Assembly: GCA_003599425.1 (NCBI GenBank)
Contig: QZKC01000079.1
Location: 1-49,033, forward strand
Source of the DNA: Nitrospiraceae bacterium
Lineage (GTDB): Bacteria; Nitrospirota; Thermodesulfovibrionia; UBA6902
DNA length: 49,033 bases
Direction of reading: 5' to 3'
Positions 22,560-32,255 of this stretch are shown here, piece by piece; the first letter of the stretch is position 1; each line of letters opens with the position of its first letter. The translations under genes and the position numbers were made by a program. The notes under the pieces are model-generated. The model was not told where the DNA came from. It searched no databases and saw only the letters and a list, made by a program, of their open reading frames with translations.

Positions 22560-23777
22560 CTATTTAAAAAACGGTGACCATTTCGGCGACATGGCCTTTA
22601 TATCTTTCGGGGTGATCCTTCGCGGTTCCTCTCCGCTGACACGCATGACATATATACCCCGTCTGCCGTCCCTGTCAGAATCAAAGGCTAAGAACTGGCC
22701 GTCAGGAGAAAATGACGGACTTTCATTATTTCCGCTGAATGTGAGCTGCCTTAGCCCGGTTCCATCAGATTTTATCATGAAAATCTGATTATTGCTACCC
22801 CTTTGTCCGACATATGCGATCCATTTCCCGTCAGGTGACCATGATGGTGAAGTATTATATGAACCTTCAAAGGTCAATCTGCTCATGTTCCTGCCGTTTG
22901 AGTCCATCAGATATATTTGCGGGGAGCCGCCCCTGTCCGAGACGAACGCAATGGAGGACCCGTCATAAGAAAACACAGGGGAGACATCGATACCGAAGGA
23001 CGTGGTGATTTTCTTTGGAGATGATCCGTTTATATCCATAATGTATATCTCTGAGTTGCCGTCCTTCGATGAAGAGAAAACTACTTGATTGCCTGGTGAA
23101 ACGTTGCCGACCAGGTTGAGACCTTTTGATGAGAAGAGCACGGATTCCCTGTAAGCGTCAAGGTCAAAGCGATATATCTTCCAGCCCCTGTTCCTCTCCG
23201 ATGAATACAGAAGGTAGCGGCTGTCGTGTGTCCACGCGTGGCTTGACGTAAGGCCGATCGGGATTACTTTTTTCGTATTAAAACCGTCCCAGTCCATTAC
23301 GCGGAGTTCTTTGTTTTCTGCGGAAGTATAAACAAGATAGGAAATTATGGTCCTGAAAATACCTTCTCTCTCTGTTACTGTTTTATAAATATCATTAGCG
23401 ATGCTGTGTGCAATTGTGCGGACAATGTTTTTGGGGCCGACATACTGCTTTTTGAACGTCTCCCTGTTGTCGATCAGATCAAATACTGAAAGCACGACTT
23501 TTATCTCGCCCGTTGCGGAAACTTCAAGTTTAGCCGTAATTTCAGCGCCCGGCACCTCAGGAGCAATAAAGGAGAATAACCCGGTGTATTCAAGATCATT
23601 GCGGACGATCTCACCTATCTCTTTTGCTTCCGGAACTCCCTGAGAAGTTATTGATACCGGCAGTTTCCGTATGGCAGGAGATGTGATGTCGATGTAGACC
23701 TTGGCATCTGCCAGATTCAGAACACAGAACACAGAGCACAGAACACAGAAAATTTGGAATTTGAAATTACTGTTCAC
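22560..23777 (-). CDS. tolB: Tol-Pal system beta-propeller protein TolB
   Basis: 405 aa periplasmic protein. After the signal peptide comes the N-terminal TolB domain (VYIDITSPAIRKLPVSI, VRNDLEYTGLF) and then repeated WD40-like PD40 blades such as KKVIPIGLTSSHAWTHDS, SPVFSYDGSSIAFVSDRGG and SPSWSPDGKWIAYVGQRGS. TolB binds Pal and links it to the inner-membrane TolQRA complex. The start overlaps the end of tolA by four bases, which supports translation coupling. Oddly, the hydrophobic core of the signal peptide (FCVLCSVFCVLN) is encoded by a tandem CAGAACACAGAACACAGAG-type word repeat at 23719-23751. Confidence 0.95.
   Translation of the reverse strand: MNSNFKFQIFCVLCSVFCVLNLADAKVYIDITSPAIRKLPVSITSQGVPEAKEIGEIVRNDLEYTGLFSFIAPEVPGAEITAKLEVSATGEIKVVLSVFDLIDNRETFKKQYVGPKNIVRTIAHSIANDIYKTVTEREGIFRTIISYLVYTSAENKELRVMDWDGFNTKKVIPIGLTSSHAWTHDSRYLLYSSERNRGWKIYRFDLDAYRESVLFSSKGLNLVGNVSPGNQVVFSSSKDGNSEIYIMDINGSSPKKITTSFGIDVSPVFSYDGSSIAFVSDRGGSPQIYLMDSNGRNMSRLTFEGSYNTSPSWSPDGKWIAYVGQRGSNNQIFMIKSDGTGLRQLTFSGNNESPSFSPDGQFLAFDSDRDGRRGIYVMRVSGEEPRRITPKDIKAMSPKWSPFFK
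23719..23751. repeat. CAGAACACAG word repeat within the tolB signal sequence
   Basis: Four imperfect copies of a CAGAACA/CAGAGCA unit in 33 bp. On the minus strand they encode TGTGTTCTG words, i.e. alternating Cys, Val, Leu and Phe, forming the signal-peptide core. Confidence 0.8.
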
Positions 23778-24484
23778 AGATAAAACCTCACGCCTATTTC
23801 CATTTCAAAGGGTGGAGCAGGCAGGGGGCTGGCCTTTGCTACCGCCTTCATGGCGGAACGGTCAAAAAGGACATTGCCTGAAGACCTCTCGATATCATGA
23901 GAAACGATCCTGCCGTCCCTTTCAATCTTTACGCTGATGATCACTTCAAGCCCTGTGGCCCCGAATTCAGGATAGATCCATTCACTCCATATCTTTCGGG
24001 TGATCAATGCATAATATGAGTCAGATGCCAGGGATTGCACGTTGCCGGGGATGCCGGCGCCCTTGAGAGCGTTCTGCCGGACATTCTGTTTAATGATCTC
24101 TATGTCGCGTGCTTTTTCCGTTTCCTTCTTTTCTTTTTGTTTTGATAAGGCGCTGAGTGCGCGCAGCCTCTCGATCTCTTTTGAGACCTGTTCAGCTTGC
24201 TCCAGGGCCATGTCTGCCTTTGGCTGAGGTTTAACTTCTGGTGCTTTGAGTTCTTTTACACTGGTGCTTTCTTTCTTTTCTTCTTTAACGGCTGGCGGGC
24301 GAGAGGTTTTTTCCCGCGCTGTTTCAGCAGGTCCCACAAGGTTGACGAAATAGCTCGTGTATTCGTGTTCCTTGGACCTTAACGGGATCACTATAAGAGC
24401 GATCAGGACCAGATGGATTATGGCAGAGGTTGCTACGATCGCCTGAAAATTCGGTTCTTTCCCTATATGCAGGGCATACTTCAT
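23774..24484 (-). CDS. tolA: TolA-like energy transducer (TonB-type C terminus)
   Basis: 236 aa. One N-terminal membrane anchor (AIVATSAIIHLVLIALIVIP), a long charged, lysine/glutamate-rich helical spacer (about 60-145), and a C-terminal TonB/TolA domain with YYALITRKIWSEWIYPEFG and ISVKIERDGRIVSHDIERSS. Its place between tolR and tolB, with 4-bp overlaps on both sides, identifies it as the TolA component that connects the TolQR motor to the outer-membrane Pal-TolB side. The spacer is shorter than in E. coli TolA, as is usual outside gammaproteobacteria. Confidence 0.9.
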   Translation of the reverse strand: MKYALHIGKEPNFQAIVATSAIIHLVLIALIVIPLRSKEHEYTSYFVNLVGPAETAREKTSRPPAVKEEKKESTSVKELKAPEVKPQPKADMALEQAEQVSKEIERLRALSALSKQKEKKETEKARDIEIIKQNVRQNALKGAGIPGNVQSLASDSYYALITRKIWSEWIYPEFGATGLEVIISVKIERDGRIVSHDIERSSGNVLFDRSAMKAVAKASPLPAPPFEMEIGVRFYL

Positions 24485-24870
24485 CGGATCCGGGCTTTTG
24501 GCTCTGTCACCATCCCTAATTTTTCTATTCCGATCTCCCGCAGCTCACCCATAACAGCCACTACCATTCCGTATGGGACATCTTTATCGGCTTTCAGAAA
24601 GACTTCCCTGTCCTTCACCTTTGATAACTCGATCTTGAGCCTTTCTATAGTTACCGCTGACTTGTCGACATATATCTTGCCGTCTTTCTTTATTGTTATC
24701 ACAATTCTCTCGGCCGGAGACATTTCTTTGCTCTTAGCCTGGGGAAGGTTGACATCTATACCCTGTTGCAGGAGAGGGGCGGTCACCATAAAGATGATGA
24801 GCAGCACAAGCATAACATCCACAAAGGGCGTTACGTTTATTTCAGAGAGAGCCTGCCTGCGTTTCTCCAT
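24481..24870 (-). CDS. tolR: Tol-Pal motor subunit TolR (ExbD family)
   Basis: 129 aa. A short cytoplasmic start, EINVTPFVDVMLVLLIIFMV, holds the membrane helix with the conserved aspartate that takes part in proton flow. A periplasmic domain follows (IDVNLPQAKSKEMSPAERIV, KDGKIYVDKSAVTIERL). With TolQ it forms the proton-driven motor of the Tol system. It overlaps tolQ by 29 bases and tolA by 4. ExbD would be nearly the same in sequence, but the linked tolA-tolB-pal genes decide for TolR. Confidence 0.94.
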   Translation of the reverse strand: MEKRRQALSEINVTPFVDVMLVLLIIFMVTAPLLQQGIDVNLPQAKSKEMSPAERIVITIKKDGKIYVDKSAVTIERLKIELSKVKDREVFLKADKDVPYGMVVAVMGELREIGIEKLGMVTEPKARIR

Positions 24871-25492
24871 GTTTCCTCACAAGAAGATCGAGCAGTTCGT
24901 GTGAAAAATCTTCGAGCATGCTGATATTCCTTCGGGTCCTGCTCAGGAAGTAGTTATATGCAACAACAGCGGGAATCGCGGCGGCAAGGCCTGCGGCAGT
25001 GGCGATCAGGGCCTCTGCAATGCCGGGCGCGACAACTGCAAGCGAAGCTGCGCCTATCCGTCCAATGCCCATAAATGAATTCATAATGCCCCACACAGTT
25101 CCGAAAAGGCCTATAAACGGCGTAGTGGAGCCGGTCGTTGCAAGAAAGGTGAGATATCTTTCGAGACGCGCTGCTTCCATGGACTCAACCCTTCTTAATA
25201 TGGTCCTGATCTCATCGATGCTTGCGTCATCAACAGAATATGCGGCCCTGAACAGGTTTGCGAGCGGGCTGACCGTGAATTTTTTTGTCGACTGGTAAAG
25301 GGAATCCCACTGCTTGCCCTTGATAAAGGCCTCGTTGAAATCGTGTGATTCCTTTTCGATCCTGGAAAAGAGCCTGAATTTGTAAAATATGATCGCCCAG
25401 GAGAAGGTTGAAAAAGTTAGGAGCACCAAAAGGACGAACTTTACAACAGGTCCTGCCTTCCATATTAATGTAAATACTGTATCGCCGTTCAT
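24842..25492 (-). CDS. tolQ: Tol-Pal motor subunit TolQ (ExbB family)
   Basis: 216 aa with three membrane segments: one near the N terminus (VKFVLLVLLTFSTFSWAIIF) and two after the cytoplasmic loop (LTFLATTGSTTPFIGLFGTV and ALIATAAGLAAAIPAVVAYN). The conserved motif FIGLFGTVWGIMNSF and the AAG/AIPA helix that lines the proton path are present. It is the first gene of the minus-strand tol-pal operon and diverges from the atp operon across 297 bp of AT-rich DNA. Confidence 0.95.
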   Translation of the reverse strand: MNGDTVFTLIWKAGPVVKFVLLVLLTFSTFSWAIIFYKFRLFSRIEKESHDFNEAFIKGKQWDSLYQSTKKFTVSPLANLFRAAYSVDDASIDEIRTILRRVESMEAARLERYLTFLATTGSTTPFIGLFGTVWGIMNSFMGIGRIGAASLAVVAPGIAEALIATAAGLAAAIPAVVAYNYFLSRTRRNISMLEDFSHELLDLLVRKHGETQAGSL

Positions 25493-25704
25493 AACATTAT
25501 CAGAGGCTGCAAATCACGCATATTATATGAACCTTATAAAGAATTTCCCCCTCACGCCCTCTGCTATTCACATGGTCTGAAGGTAACATTTTTTCATTCT
25601 TTGAAGTTTAAATGAATGGGTACAAAAAGTAAAGGCATCTGGAACGGTAATGCAGCCTGATTCATGAGCGATTTATAAAATTCCTAAATATATTTATTCA
25701 TTTA

Positions 25705-25733
25705 TTGACAAAACGTTTCTGCTATGTTAATTT
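25705..25733 (+). promoter_or_regulatory. Probable sigma-70 promoter of the atp operon
   Basis: TTGACA (25705-25710), 17-base spacer, TAATTT (25728-25733), about 57 bases before the first atp start codon. The rest of the 297-bp gap between tolQ and the atp genes is AT-rich and shows nothing else distinct. Confidence 0.6.
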
Positions 25734-25789
25734 TTCCGCACTCTGTCTTGGATGACACGTCACTATCATTAAATTAAGCAGGAGCTTGA

Positions 25790-26209
25790 ATGTTAGAACT
25801 CAACAAGTGGTTTTTTGTCCAGCTTGCCAACTTTTTACTGCTTCTTTTACTTCTGAATATAATACTGTTTAAGCCGCTCCTCCGCCTCTTTAAGGAAAGA
25901 GACAAAGGGATCAATGGCTCTCTGGAAACTGCCAAAGCAATGGGGCAGGAAAAAGACAAGGTGATCTCACAGATCGATGCAAAGCTGACTGAAGGCAGGA
26001 TAAAGGCAAAGACAATATTTGAGAATGAGAGCAAGGAAGGGATAGCGGCGCAAAAGCAGGCGCTTGATTCAGCGCGGAGCGAAGCCTCTGAACTGAACAA
26101 AAAGGCAAAGGCAGAGCTTGGGGGCGCGATGGAGAAGGCGCGCACATCTTTGAAGTCTGATGTTGAGAACTTCGCAAGGCAGATCATGGAGAAGCTGGTA
26201 AAGGCATGA
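25790..26209 (+). CDS. atpF': F-type ATP synthase b' subunit
   Basis: 139 aa: one N-terminal membrane helix (FFVQLANFLLLLLLLNIILF) followed by a long charged amphipathic helix to the end (KPLLRLFKERDKGINGSLET, then many K/E/A residues), the form of the F0 peripheral stalk b-type subunit. A second b-type gene follows directly, and bacteria with two use a b/b' heterodimer. Overlap with the next gene is four bases. The prime assignment to the first gene follows the usual order and is not certain. Confidence 0.88.
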   Translation: MLELNKWFFVQLANFLLLLLLLNIILFKPLLRLFKERDKGINGSLETAKAMGQEKDKVISQIDAKLTEGRIKAKTIFENESKEGIAAQKQALDSARSEASELNKKAKAELGGAMEKARTSLKSDVENFARQIMEKLVKA

Positions 26210-26844
26210 AAAAGTCAGAAGTCAAAAGTCAGAAGTCAAAAGTCAGAGAACAGATAAAAGACTGTTTGCCGGTTTTTCTGGGCATGATCTTGTCTGTCAT
26301 TTTCATTCTGTCTTCTGTATCCTTCGCTGCTGAAGGCGGCGGACATGGCGGTGAACATGCAGGGTTTACATGGAAAGACTGGCTGTGGCCGGTCGTTAAT
26401 TTTGCTGTGCTTGTGGCGGTGCTCGTCTTCTTCGGGCGCAAGCCAATGGCTGATTATTTCAGAAAAAGGACCGAGATCATTGAAAAATCCCTGAAAGAGG
26501 CTGCTGAGGCAAAAGAGCTTGCACAGAAGACTCTTGATGAGGTACGGGACAGGCTCGCAAACACAGACCGTGAAATAGAGGAAATACTGAATGCCGCTAA
26601 AAAATCAGGGGAAAAAGAGAAAGAGGCGATCATAGCTGAAGGCGAGAGGCTTAAAGAGAAGATCCTTGAACAGGCAAAGGCGAATATTGATTTTGAGCTG
26701 CAGAAGGCAAAAGACACGATAAAATCCGAGGCAGCGCTGATGGCGCTTGAACTTGCAGAGAAACAGATCAGGGAAAAACTCGGACCAAAAGAACAGGAAG
26801 CTTTGGTGGAAGATTATATAAAGAGACTTGAGGCGAAAAATTGA
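26206..26844 (+). CDS. atpF: F-type ATP synthase b subunit
   Basis: 212 aa. A first hydrophobic segment (PVFLGMILSVIFILSSVSFA) looks like a signal or extra helix, followed by GGGHGGEHAGF and the canonical stalk membrane helix DWLWPVVNFAVLVAVLVFFG, then a long charged helix (about 85-212). It forms the peripheral stalk with b' and delta. Its first 15 codons are a word repeat (AGTCAGAAGTCAAAAGTC) that reads KKSEVKSQKSKVRE; a later start would be possible but none with a better ribosome site is evident. Overlaps with both neighbours are four bases. Confidence 0.92.
   Translation: MKKSEVKSQKSKVREQIKDCLPVFLGMILSVIFILSSVSFAAEGGGHGGEHAGFTWKDWLWPVVNFAVLVAVLVFFGRKPMADYFRKRTEIIEKSLKEAAEAKELAQKTLDEVRDRLANTDREIEEILNAAKKSGEKEKEAIIAEGERLKEKILEQAKANIDFELQKAKDTIKSEAALMALELAEKQIREKLGPKEQEALVEDYIKRLEAKN
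26212..26247. repeat. AAGTCAGAAGTCAAAAGTC word repeat at the atpF start
   Basis: Tandem 7-9 bp variants of AGTCAGA and AGTCAAA over 36 bp, coding for a K/S/E/V/Q-rich N-terminus. Same type of degenerate word repeat as in tolB, purL and purF. Confidence 0.75.
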
Positions 26845-27377
26845 ACAAAAACCAGATCGCTAAAAAATACAGCAGGGCTTTGATCAGTACGGTTGAACTA
26901 CAGAAGGTACCGAGCGTGATCGAAGAGCTGATAGCCTTTTCGCAGATGCTTGATGAAAACAGGCAGCTCAGGCTGCTTTTTGCTGGAATGATATTCTCTG
27001 ATGAGGAAAAGGGCAAGGCGCTCGGGGCATTGTTGCCGCGTTTAAAATTATCTTCAGAGACAGAGAAGTTTCTGAAGCTCTTTGTTCTGCAGGGCCACGT
27101 AGCAGCGATCAAGGAAATTATTGTTGCATCTGTAAACGCTTGCAATGAGAAAAAGAAAAAGGCGACAGCAGTCGTGATATCATCAGTCGCCCTTGACAGA
27201 AAATATACAGACAGGCTGAAAGGCGCGCTTTCAGTGATGACTCGGAAAGAGATCGATATTGAGACCGAGGTGGACCCTTCGCTGCTTGGCGGATTTATAG
27301 TCAAGATCGGGAGCACCATTTATGACAGCAGCCTCATCGGTCAATTGCGCCTTTTGCGTGCTGAATTGATGAAATAG
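26841..27377 (+). CDS. atpH: F-type ATP synthase delta subunit
   Basis: 178 aa; N-terminal helical bundle (QIAKKYSRALISTVELQKVP, EELIAFSQMLDENRQLRLLF) and C-terminal domain with EIDPS-type ending seen as EIDIETEVDPSLLGGFIVKI and YDSSLIGQLRLLRAELMK, the OSCP/delta signature. It sits on top of F1 and joins the peripheral stalk. Start overlaps atpF by four bases; the 57 bp to atpA contain a small word-repeat hairpin. Confidence 0.94.
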   Translation: MNKNQIAKKYSRALISTVELQKVPSVIEELIAFSQMLDENRQLRLLFAGMIFSDEEKGKALGALLPRLKLSSETEKFLKLFVLQGHVAAIKEIIVASVNACNEKKKKATAVVISSVALDRKYTDRLKGALSVMTRKEIDIETEVDPSLLGGFIVKIGSTIYDSSLIGQLRLLRAELMK

Positions 27378-27384
27378 AAATCAA

Positions 27385-27416
27385 AAGCTAATAGCTGTCA
27401 GGCCGTTAGCTAACAG
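27385..27416. repeat. Word-repeat hairpin between atpH and atpA
   Basis: AAGCTAATAGCTGTCAGGCC followed by GTTAGCTAACAG. AGCTGT/ACAG and TAGCT/AGCTA segments can pair. It is one of four such hairpins, one in each spacer of the distal atp operon. Confidence 0.6.
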
Positions 27417-27434
27417 TTTATACGGGGGTGTTTA

Positions 27435-28952
27435 ATGGCATTTACAGAACTTAAAGCAGACGAAATAAGCGAGCTGATAAAAAAGCAGATCACTGATTTT
27501 GAAAAGCGTGTTGACGTAAGCGAGGTCGGGACGGTCATCAAGGTCGGTGACGGTATCGCAAAGATCTACGGCCTGGACAAGGTCATGGCCTCGGAGCTCC
27601 TTGAGTTTCCCAATAATGTTTATGGCATGGCGCTCAACCTTGAACAGGATTCAGTCGGAGCTGTTCTTTTTGGTGAGGATACTCTCATTAAAGAAGGAGA
27701 TATTGTCAAGCGTACTGGCAAGATCATGTCAGTGCCGGTTGGCGAAGCCTTGCTGGGAAGGACTGTCAACGCTATCGGCCAGCCGATAGACGGGAAAGGC
27801 CCTATCAGCACAAAGGCCCAGAGAATGGTTGATATTGTCGCCCCCGGCATCATTGACAGACAGCCGGTCAGAGAGCCTCTTCAGACTGGGCTCAAGGCAG
27901 TAGATGCGATGATCCCCATTGGAAGGGGGCAGAGAGAGCTTATCATCGGCGACCGCCAGACAGGGAAAACCGCGATAGCAATAGATGCTATCATTAACCA
28001 GAAGGGCAGCGGAGTAATTTGCATATATGTCGCAATCGGCCAGAAGCGTTCCAACGTTGTCCGCACCGTCAAGAAACTTGAACAGGAAGGCGCACTGGAG
28101 CATACGATCATTGTTTCAGCATCTGCGAGTGAACCGGCGCCATTGCAGTACATCGCTCCGTATACCGGCTGTGCTATTGGAGAATACTTCAGAGACAACG
28201 GCAAGCATGCATTGATAGTTTATGATGATTTGAGCAAGCAGGCGACTGCGTACAGACAGCTCTCCCTGCTTCTCAGACGCCCGCCGGGACGTGAGGCATA
28301 TCCGGGAGACGTTTTCTACCTCCACTCAAGGCTTCTTGAGAGAGCGGCAAAACTTTCCGACAAACTTGGCGGCGGCTCCCTCACAGCGCTCCCAATCATT
28401 GAGACACAGGCCGGAGACGTGTCAGGCTATATTCCGACAAATGTTATCTCCATTACAGACGGGCAGATATACCTTGAGCCAGAGCTTTTTTATGCTGGTG
28501 TGAGGCCTGCTGTTAACGTCGGCCTTTCAGTCAGCCGCGTCGGCGGAGCGGCCCAGACCAAGGCGATGAAGCAGGTTGCGGGCACCCTGAGACTGGCCCT
28601 TGCGCAGTTCAGGGAACTCGCGGCATTCGCGCAATTCGGCTCAGACCTCGACAAGGCGACACTTGCACAGATAGAACGCGGTAAAAGAATGGTTGAGCTT
28701 CTGAAGCAGGGACAGTACGTTCCGCTTGCCCTTGAGGACCAGATCGTTGTTATTTATGCCGGAACACAGGGCTTTCTCGATGACATCCCGGTAGAGGCCG
28801 TGAGAAAGTTTGAGGATGAGCTCCTCAAATTCGTACGCGGCACTAAAGATGACCTGCGGAAAGATATCCGTGAGAAGAAGGCGCTTGACGACGATATCAA
28901 GGCAAAATTGAGTGCAGCTATAGAAGAGTTCAAGAAAGGATTCCAGGCGTAA
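27435..28952 (+). CDS. atpA: F-type ATP synthase alpha subunit
   Basis: 505 aa, full length. N-terminal beta-barrel ([20 protein letters not shown]), nucleotide-binding P-loop [18 protein letters not shown], the Walker [13 protein letters not shown], the [20 protein letters not shown]-type segment (here [20 protein letters not shown]) and the [11 protein letters not shown] loop. Alpha carries the non-catalytic nucleotide site of F1. The ribosome site is a GGGGGTG just before the start. Fourth gene of the operon. Confidence 0.98.
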   Translation: MAFTELKADEISELIKKQITDFEKRVDVSEVGTVIKVGDGIAKIYGLDKVMASELLEFPNNVYGMALNLEQDSVGAVLFGEDTLIKEGDIVKRTGKIMSVPVGEALLGRTVNAIGQPIDGKGPISTKAQRMVDIVAPGIIDRQPVREPLQTGLKAVDAMIPIGRGQRELIIGDRQTGKTAIAIDAIINQKGSGVICIYVAIGQKRSNVVRTVKKLEQEGALEHTIIVSASASEPAPLQYIAPYTGCAIGEYFRDNGKHALIVYDDLSKQATAYRQLSLLLRRPPGREAYPGDVFYLHSRLLERAAKLSDKLGGGSLTALPIIETQAGDVSGYIPTNVISITDGQIYLEPELFYAGVRPAVNVGLSVSRVGGAAQTKAMKQVAGTLRLALAQFRELAAFAQFGSDLDKATLAQIERGKRMVELLKQGQYVPLALEDQIVVIYAGTQGFLDDIPVEAVRKFEDELLKFVRGTKDDLRKDIREKKALDDDIKAKLSAAIEEFKKGFQA

Positions 28953-28960
28953 TAAAGACA

Positions 28961-29033
28961 GCGATCAGCGGTCAGCGGGCAGGAAGAACGTCTCTTCCTA
29001 AAAGCTGATGGCTGATAGCTGATGGCTGACAGC
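28961..29033. repeat. Word-repeat hairpin between atpA and atpG
   Basis: GCGATCAGCGGTCAGCGGGC on the left and AAGCTGATGGCTGATAGCTG on the right can pair, capped by AGGAAGA-acgtc-TCTTCCT. It fills almost the entire 88-bp spacer. Confidence 0.7.
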
Positions 29034-29040
29034 GAAAAAG

Positions 29041-29910
29041 ATGGCAACACTAAGAGACATAAAAAGAAGAATAACTGCTGTAAAGAACACCAAGCAGATT
29101 ACAAAAGCCATGAAGATGGTGGCTGCCTCCAAACTCAGAAAGGCGCAGACAAAAATGCTGGAGATGCGGCCGTATGCTGACAAGATGAATGAGATCATTG
29201 CCGGTATGTCTGGTGACGGCGAAGGCCTCCATCCTTTGCTTGTGCAAAGGCCGAGAAGGACGGTCGAGGTGGTTGTCATAACAAGCGACAGGGGATTGTG
29301 CGGGGCTTTTAACACAAACATCCTGAAGACTGCAGAAAGGCTGATCAAAAAATACAAGGAAGAAAATTTTAATATAAGCATCAGCGTTGTCGGCAAAAAG
29401 GCATTTGATTATTTCAAGAGACGCAATATACCCATCCGCAATTCATGGCTGGGGCTTTCAGGGAAGATGACATATGCAGATGTCCAGAAGGTGGCAAACG
29501 ACATCATTGAAAGTTATATCAACGAAACGGTAGACGAAGTTTTTATTGTCTACAATAAGTTCAAAAGCGTTATAGCACAGGAAACACAGGCCGCGAAACT
29601 CCTTCCGCTGAGCGAGGCAGAGAGCGCCGTAGAAACAGGGACGGCATCGACGGTTTTTATATATGAACCTTCAAGGGAAGAGATATTTAACCAGTTGCTT
29701 CCAAAGAACATAGAAGTGCAGGTTTACAGGGCTCTTCTTGAATCTCAGGCCTCTGAAGAAGGAGCACGAATGTCGGCTATGGAAAATGCGACAAAAAATG
29801 CCGATGAAATGATATCCAAGCTCACACTCCAATACAATAAGGCTCGGCAGGCGAGTATTACCAAAGAACTCATGGACATCGTTGGCGGCGTTGAGGCGCT
29901 GAAAGAATAA
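29041..29910 (+). CDS. atpG: F-type ATP synthase gamma subunit
   Basis: 289 aa. The N-terminal helix RDIKRRITAVKNTKQITKAM and MKMVAASKLRKAQ, the central ITSDRGLCGAFNTNILKTAE, and the C-terminal EEGARMSAMENATKNADEMI are all diagnostic. The two long terminal helices form the rotating central stalk. It follows atpA after a hairpin-filled spacer with no obvious strong ribosome site; AGCGAAAAAG lies just before the ATG. Confidence 0.97.
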   Translation: MATLRDIKRRITAVKNTKQITKAMKMVAASKLRKAQTKMLEMRPYADKMNEIIAGMSGDGEGLHPLLVQRPRRTVEVVVITSDRGLCGAFNTNILKTAERLIKKYKEENFNISISVVGKKAFDYFKRRNIPIRNSWLGLSGKMTYADVQKVANDIIESYINETVDEVFIVYNKFKSVIAQETQAAKLLPLSEAESAVETGTASTVFIYEPSREEIFNQLLPKNIEVQVYRALLESQASEEGARMSAMENATKNADEMISKLTLQYNKARQASITKELMDIVGGVEALKE

Positions 29911-29917
29911 AAAATAA

Positions 29918-29962
29918 GTTGTTAGTTGTCAGTTTTTAGACTAACAACTGAAAACTAACAAC
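29918..29962. repeat. Word-repeat hairpin between atpG and atpD
   Basis: GTTGTTAGTTGTCAGTTTTT on the left pairs with ACAACTGAAAACTAACAAC on the right around TAGACTA. It uses a different word from the other atp spacers but the same hairpin plan. Confidence 0.75.
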
Positions 29963-29990
29963 TTTTTGATTTTTGATAATGGAGGTATAA

Positions 29991-31409
<1,419 letters not shown>

Positions 31410-31415
31410 TTTTTT

Positions 31416-31448
31416 AAAAGCTGTCAGCTGACAGCTTTCAGCTAACAG
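31416..31448. repeat. Perfect palindrome and word repeat between atpD and atpC
   Basis: A 22-bp perfect palindrome at 31417-31438 with arms AAAGCTGTCAG / CTGACAGCTTT, followed by a further CAGCTAACAG word. It lies immediately after the atpD stop. Confidence 0.8.
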
Positions 31449-31467
31449 CAAAAAACAGGAAAGACCT

Positions 31468-31884
31468 ATGGAAACAACCAACTTAGCAACTAAATTGAAA
31501 CTTGAGATCGTTACTCCTTACGGAACTGTTTTCAGTGAAGAAGTAGATGAGGTCATTGCATCAGGGAGCGAAGGAGAATTCGGTGTTTTACCTAATCATA
31601 TACCGTTCCTTACCACGCTTAAGATCGGTATGTTGATATATAAAAAGGGTTCTGAAACAGGGTACTTCTTTGTCAACTGGGGATATGCCGAGGTAGGTCC
31701 TGATAAAGTTTTGATACTTGCTGACAGCGCTGAGAGATCAGACTCGATAGATGTTCAGCGGGCCCTCGAAGCCAAAAAGCGTGCTGAAGAACGGCTTAAA
31801 CAGGCAGAAAAATATGACCATGCACGCGCAACCGCAGCGCTCGACCGTGCGATCGCAAGGATTCAGGTAGCAGAAAAGAAGTAG
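31468..31884 (+). CDS. atpC: F-type ATP synthase epsilon subunit
   Basis: 138 aa. The N-terminal beta-sandwich has [39 protein letters not shown] and [20 protein letters not shown]; the C-terminal two-helix part follows ([20 protein letters not shown]). Epsilon couples gamma to F1 and can inhibit hydrolysis. It is the last gene of the operon, followed by a strong terminator. Genes for subunits a and c are absent and are expected elsewhere. Confidence 0.95.
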   Translation: METTNLATKLKLEIVTPYGTVFSEEVDEVIASGSEGEFGVLPNHIPFLTTLKIGMLIYKKGSETGYFFVNWGYAEVGPDKVLILADSAERSDSIDVQRALEAKKRAEERLKQAEKYDHARATAALDRAIARIQVAEKK

Positions 31885-31908
31885 GCTCTATTGTTTACGT
31901 GCTTTCAA

Positions 31909-31936
31909 GGGGCGATTCATTGAATCGCCCCTTTTC
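31909..31936 (+). terminator. Rho-independent terminator of the atp operon
   Basis: GGGGCGATTC / GAATCGCCCC with a three-base loop, followed by TTTTC. It is the best intrinsic terminator in the window and lies 25 bases after the atpC stop. The following 300 bp to the aminotransferase gene hold element A4. Confidence 0.9.
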
Positions 31937-32059
31937 GGTTACTGCCTTTCTTTGCTTTTTACTTCCCTCTCTTTTACACGGTTGCTCTTTTGAACATTCA
32001 GGCTGTTGCCCTTTTACCTAAGGGTAGCGTATGATATTTTGTTGAATCGATAAATTAGG

Positions 32060-32228
32060 CTATTCATAAACTTGATTTGGATCAAGCCATGGTTCGAGAA
32101 CATATTGAATGCAATGGATTATTAAAATATTTGAACGATACACAAGCAAACAGAATGCTTTTGGGTTACAGATGCTAAGGGATTGCCCAATATGTCTCTT
32201 ACCATACTTGCTCCATGTTTATGAATAG
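32060..32228 (+). repeat. Family A palindromic element, copy A4
   Basis: 169 bp with a perfect 12-bp terminal inverted repeat CTATTCATAAAC / GTTTATGAATAG; the outermost base pair differs from A3 (C-G instead of T-A) yet still pairs. The core runs from TGGATCAAGCCATGG to ACCATACTTGCTCCA. It lies between the atp terminator and the aminotransferase gene. Confidence 0.88.
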
Positions 32229-32255
32229 TCTGGAATAAATTAAAAGGATAATAAC

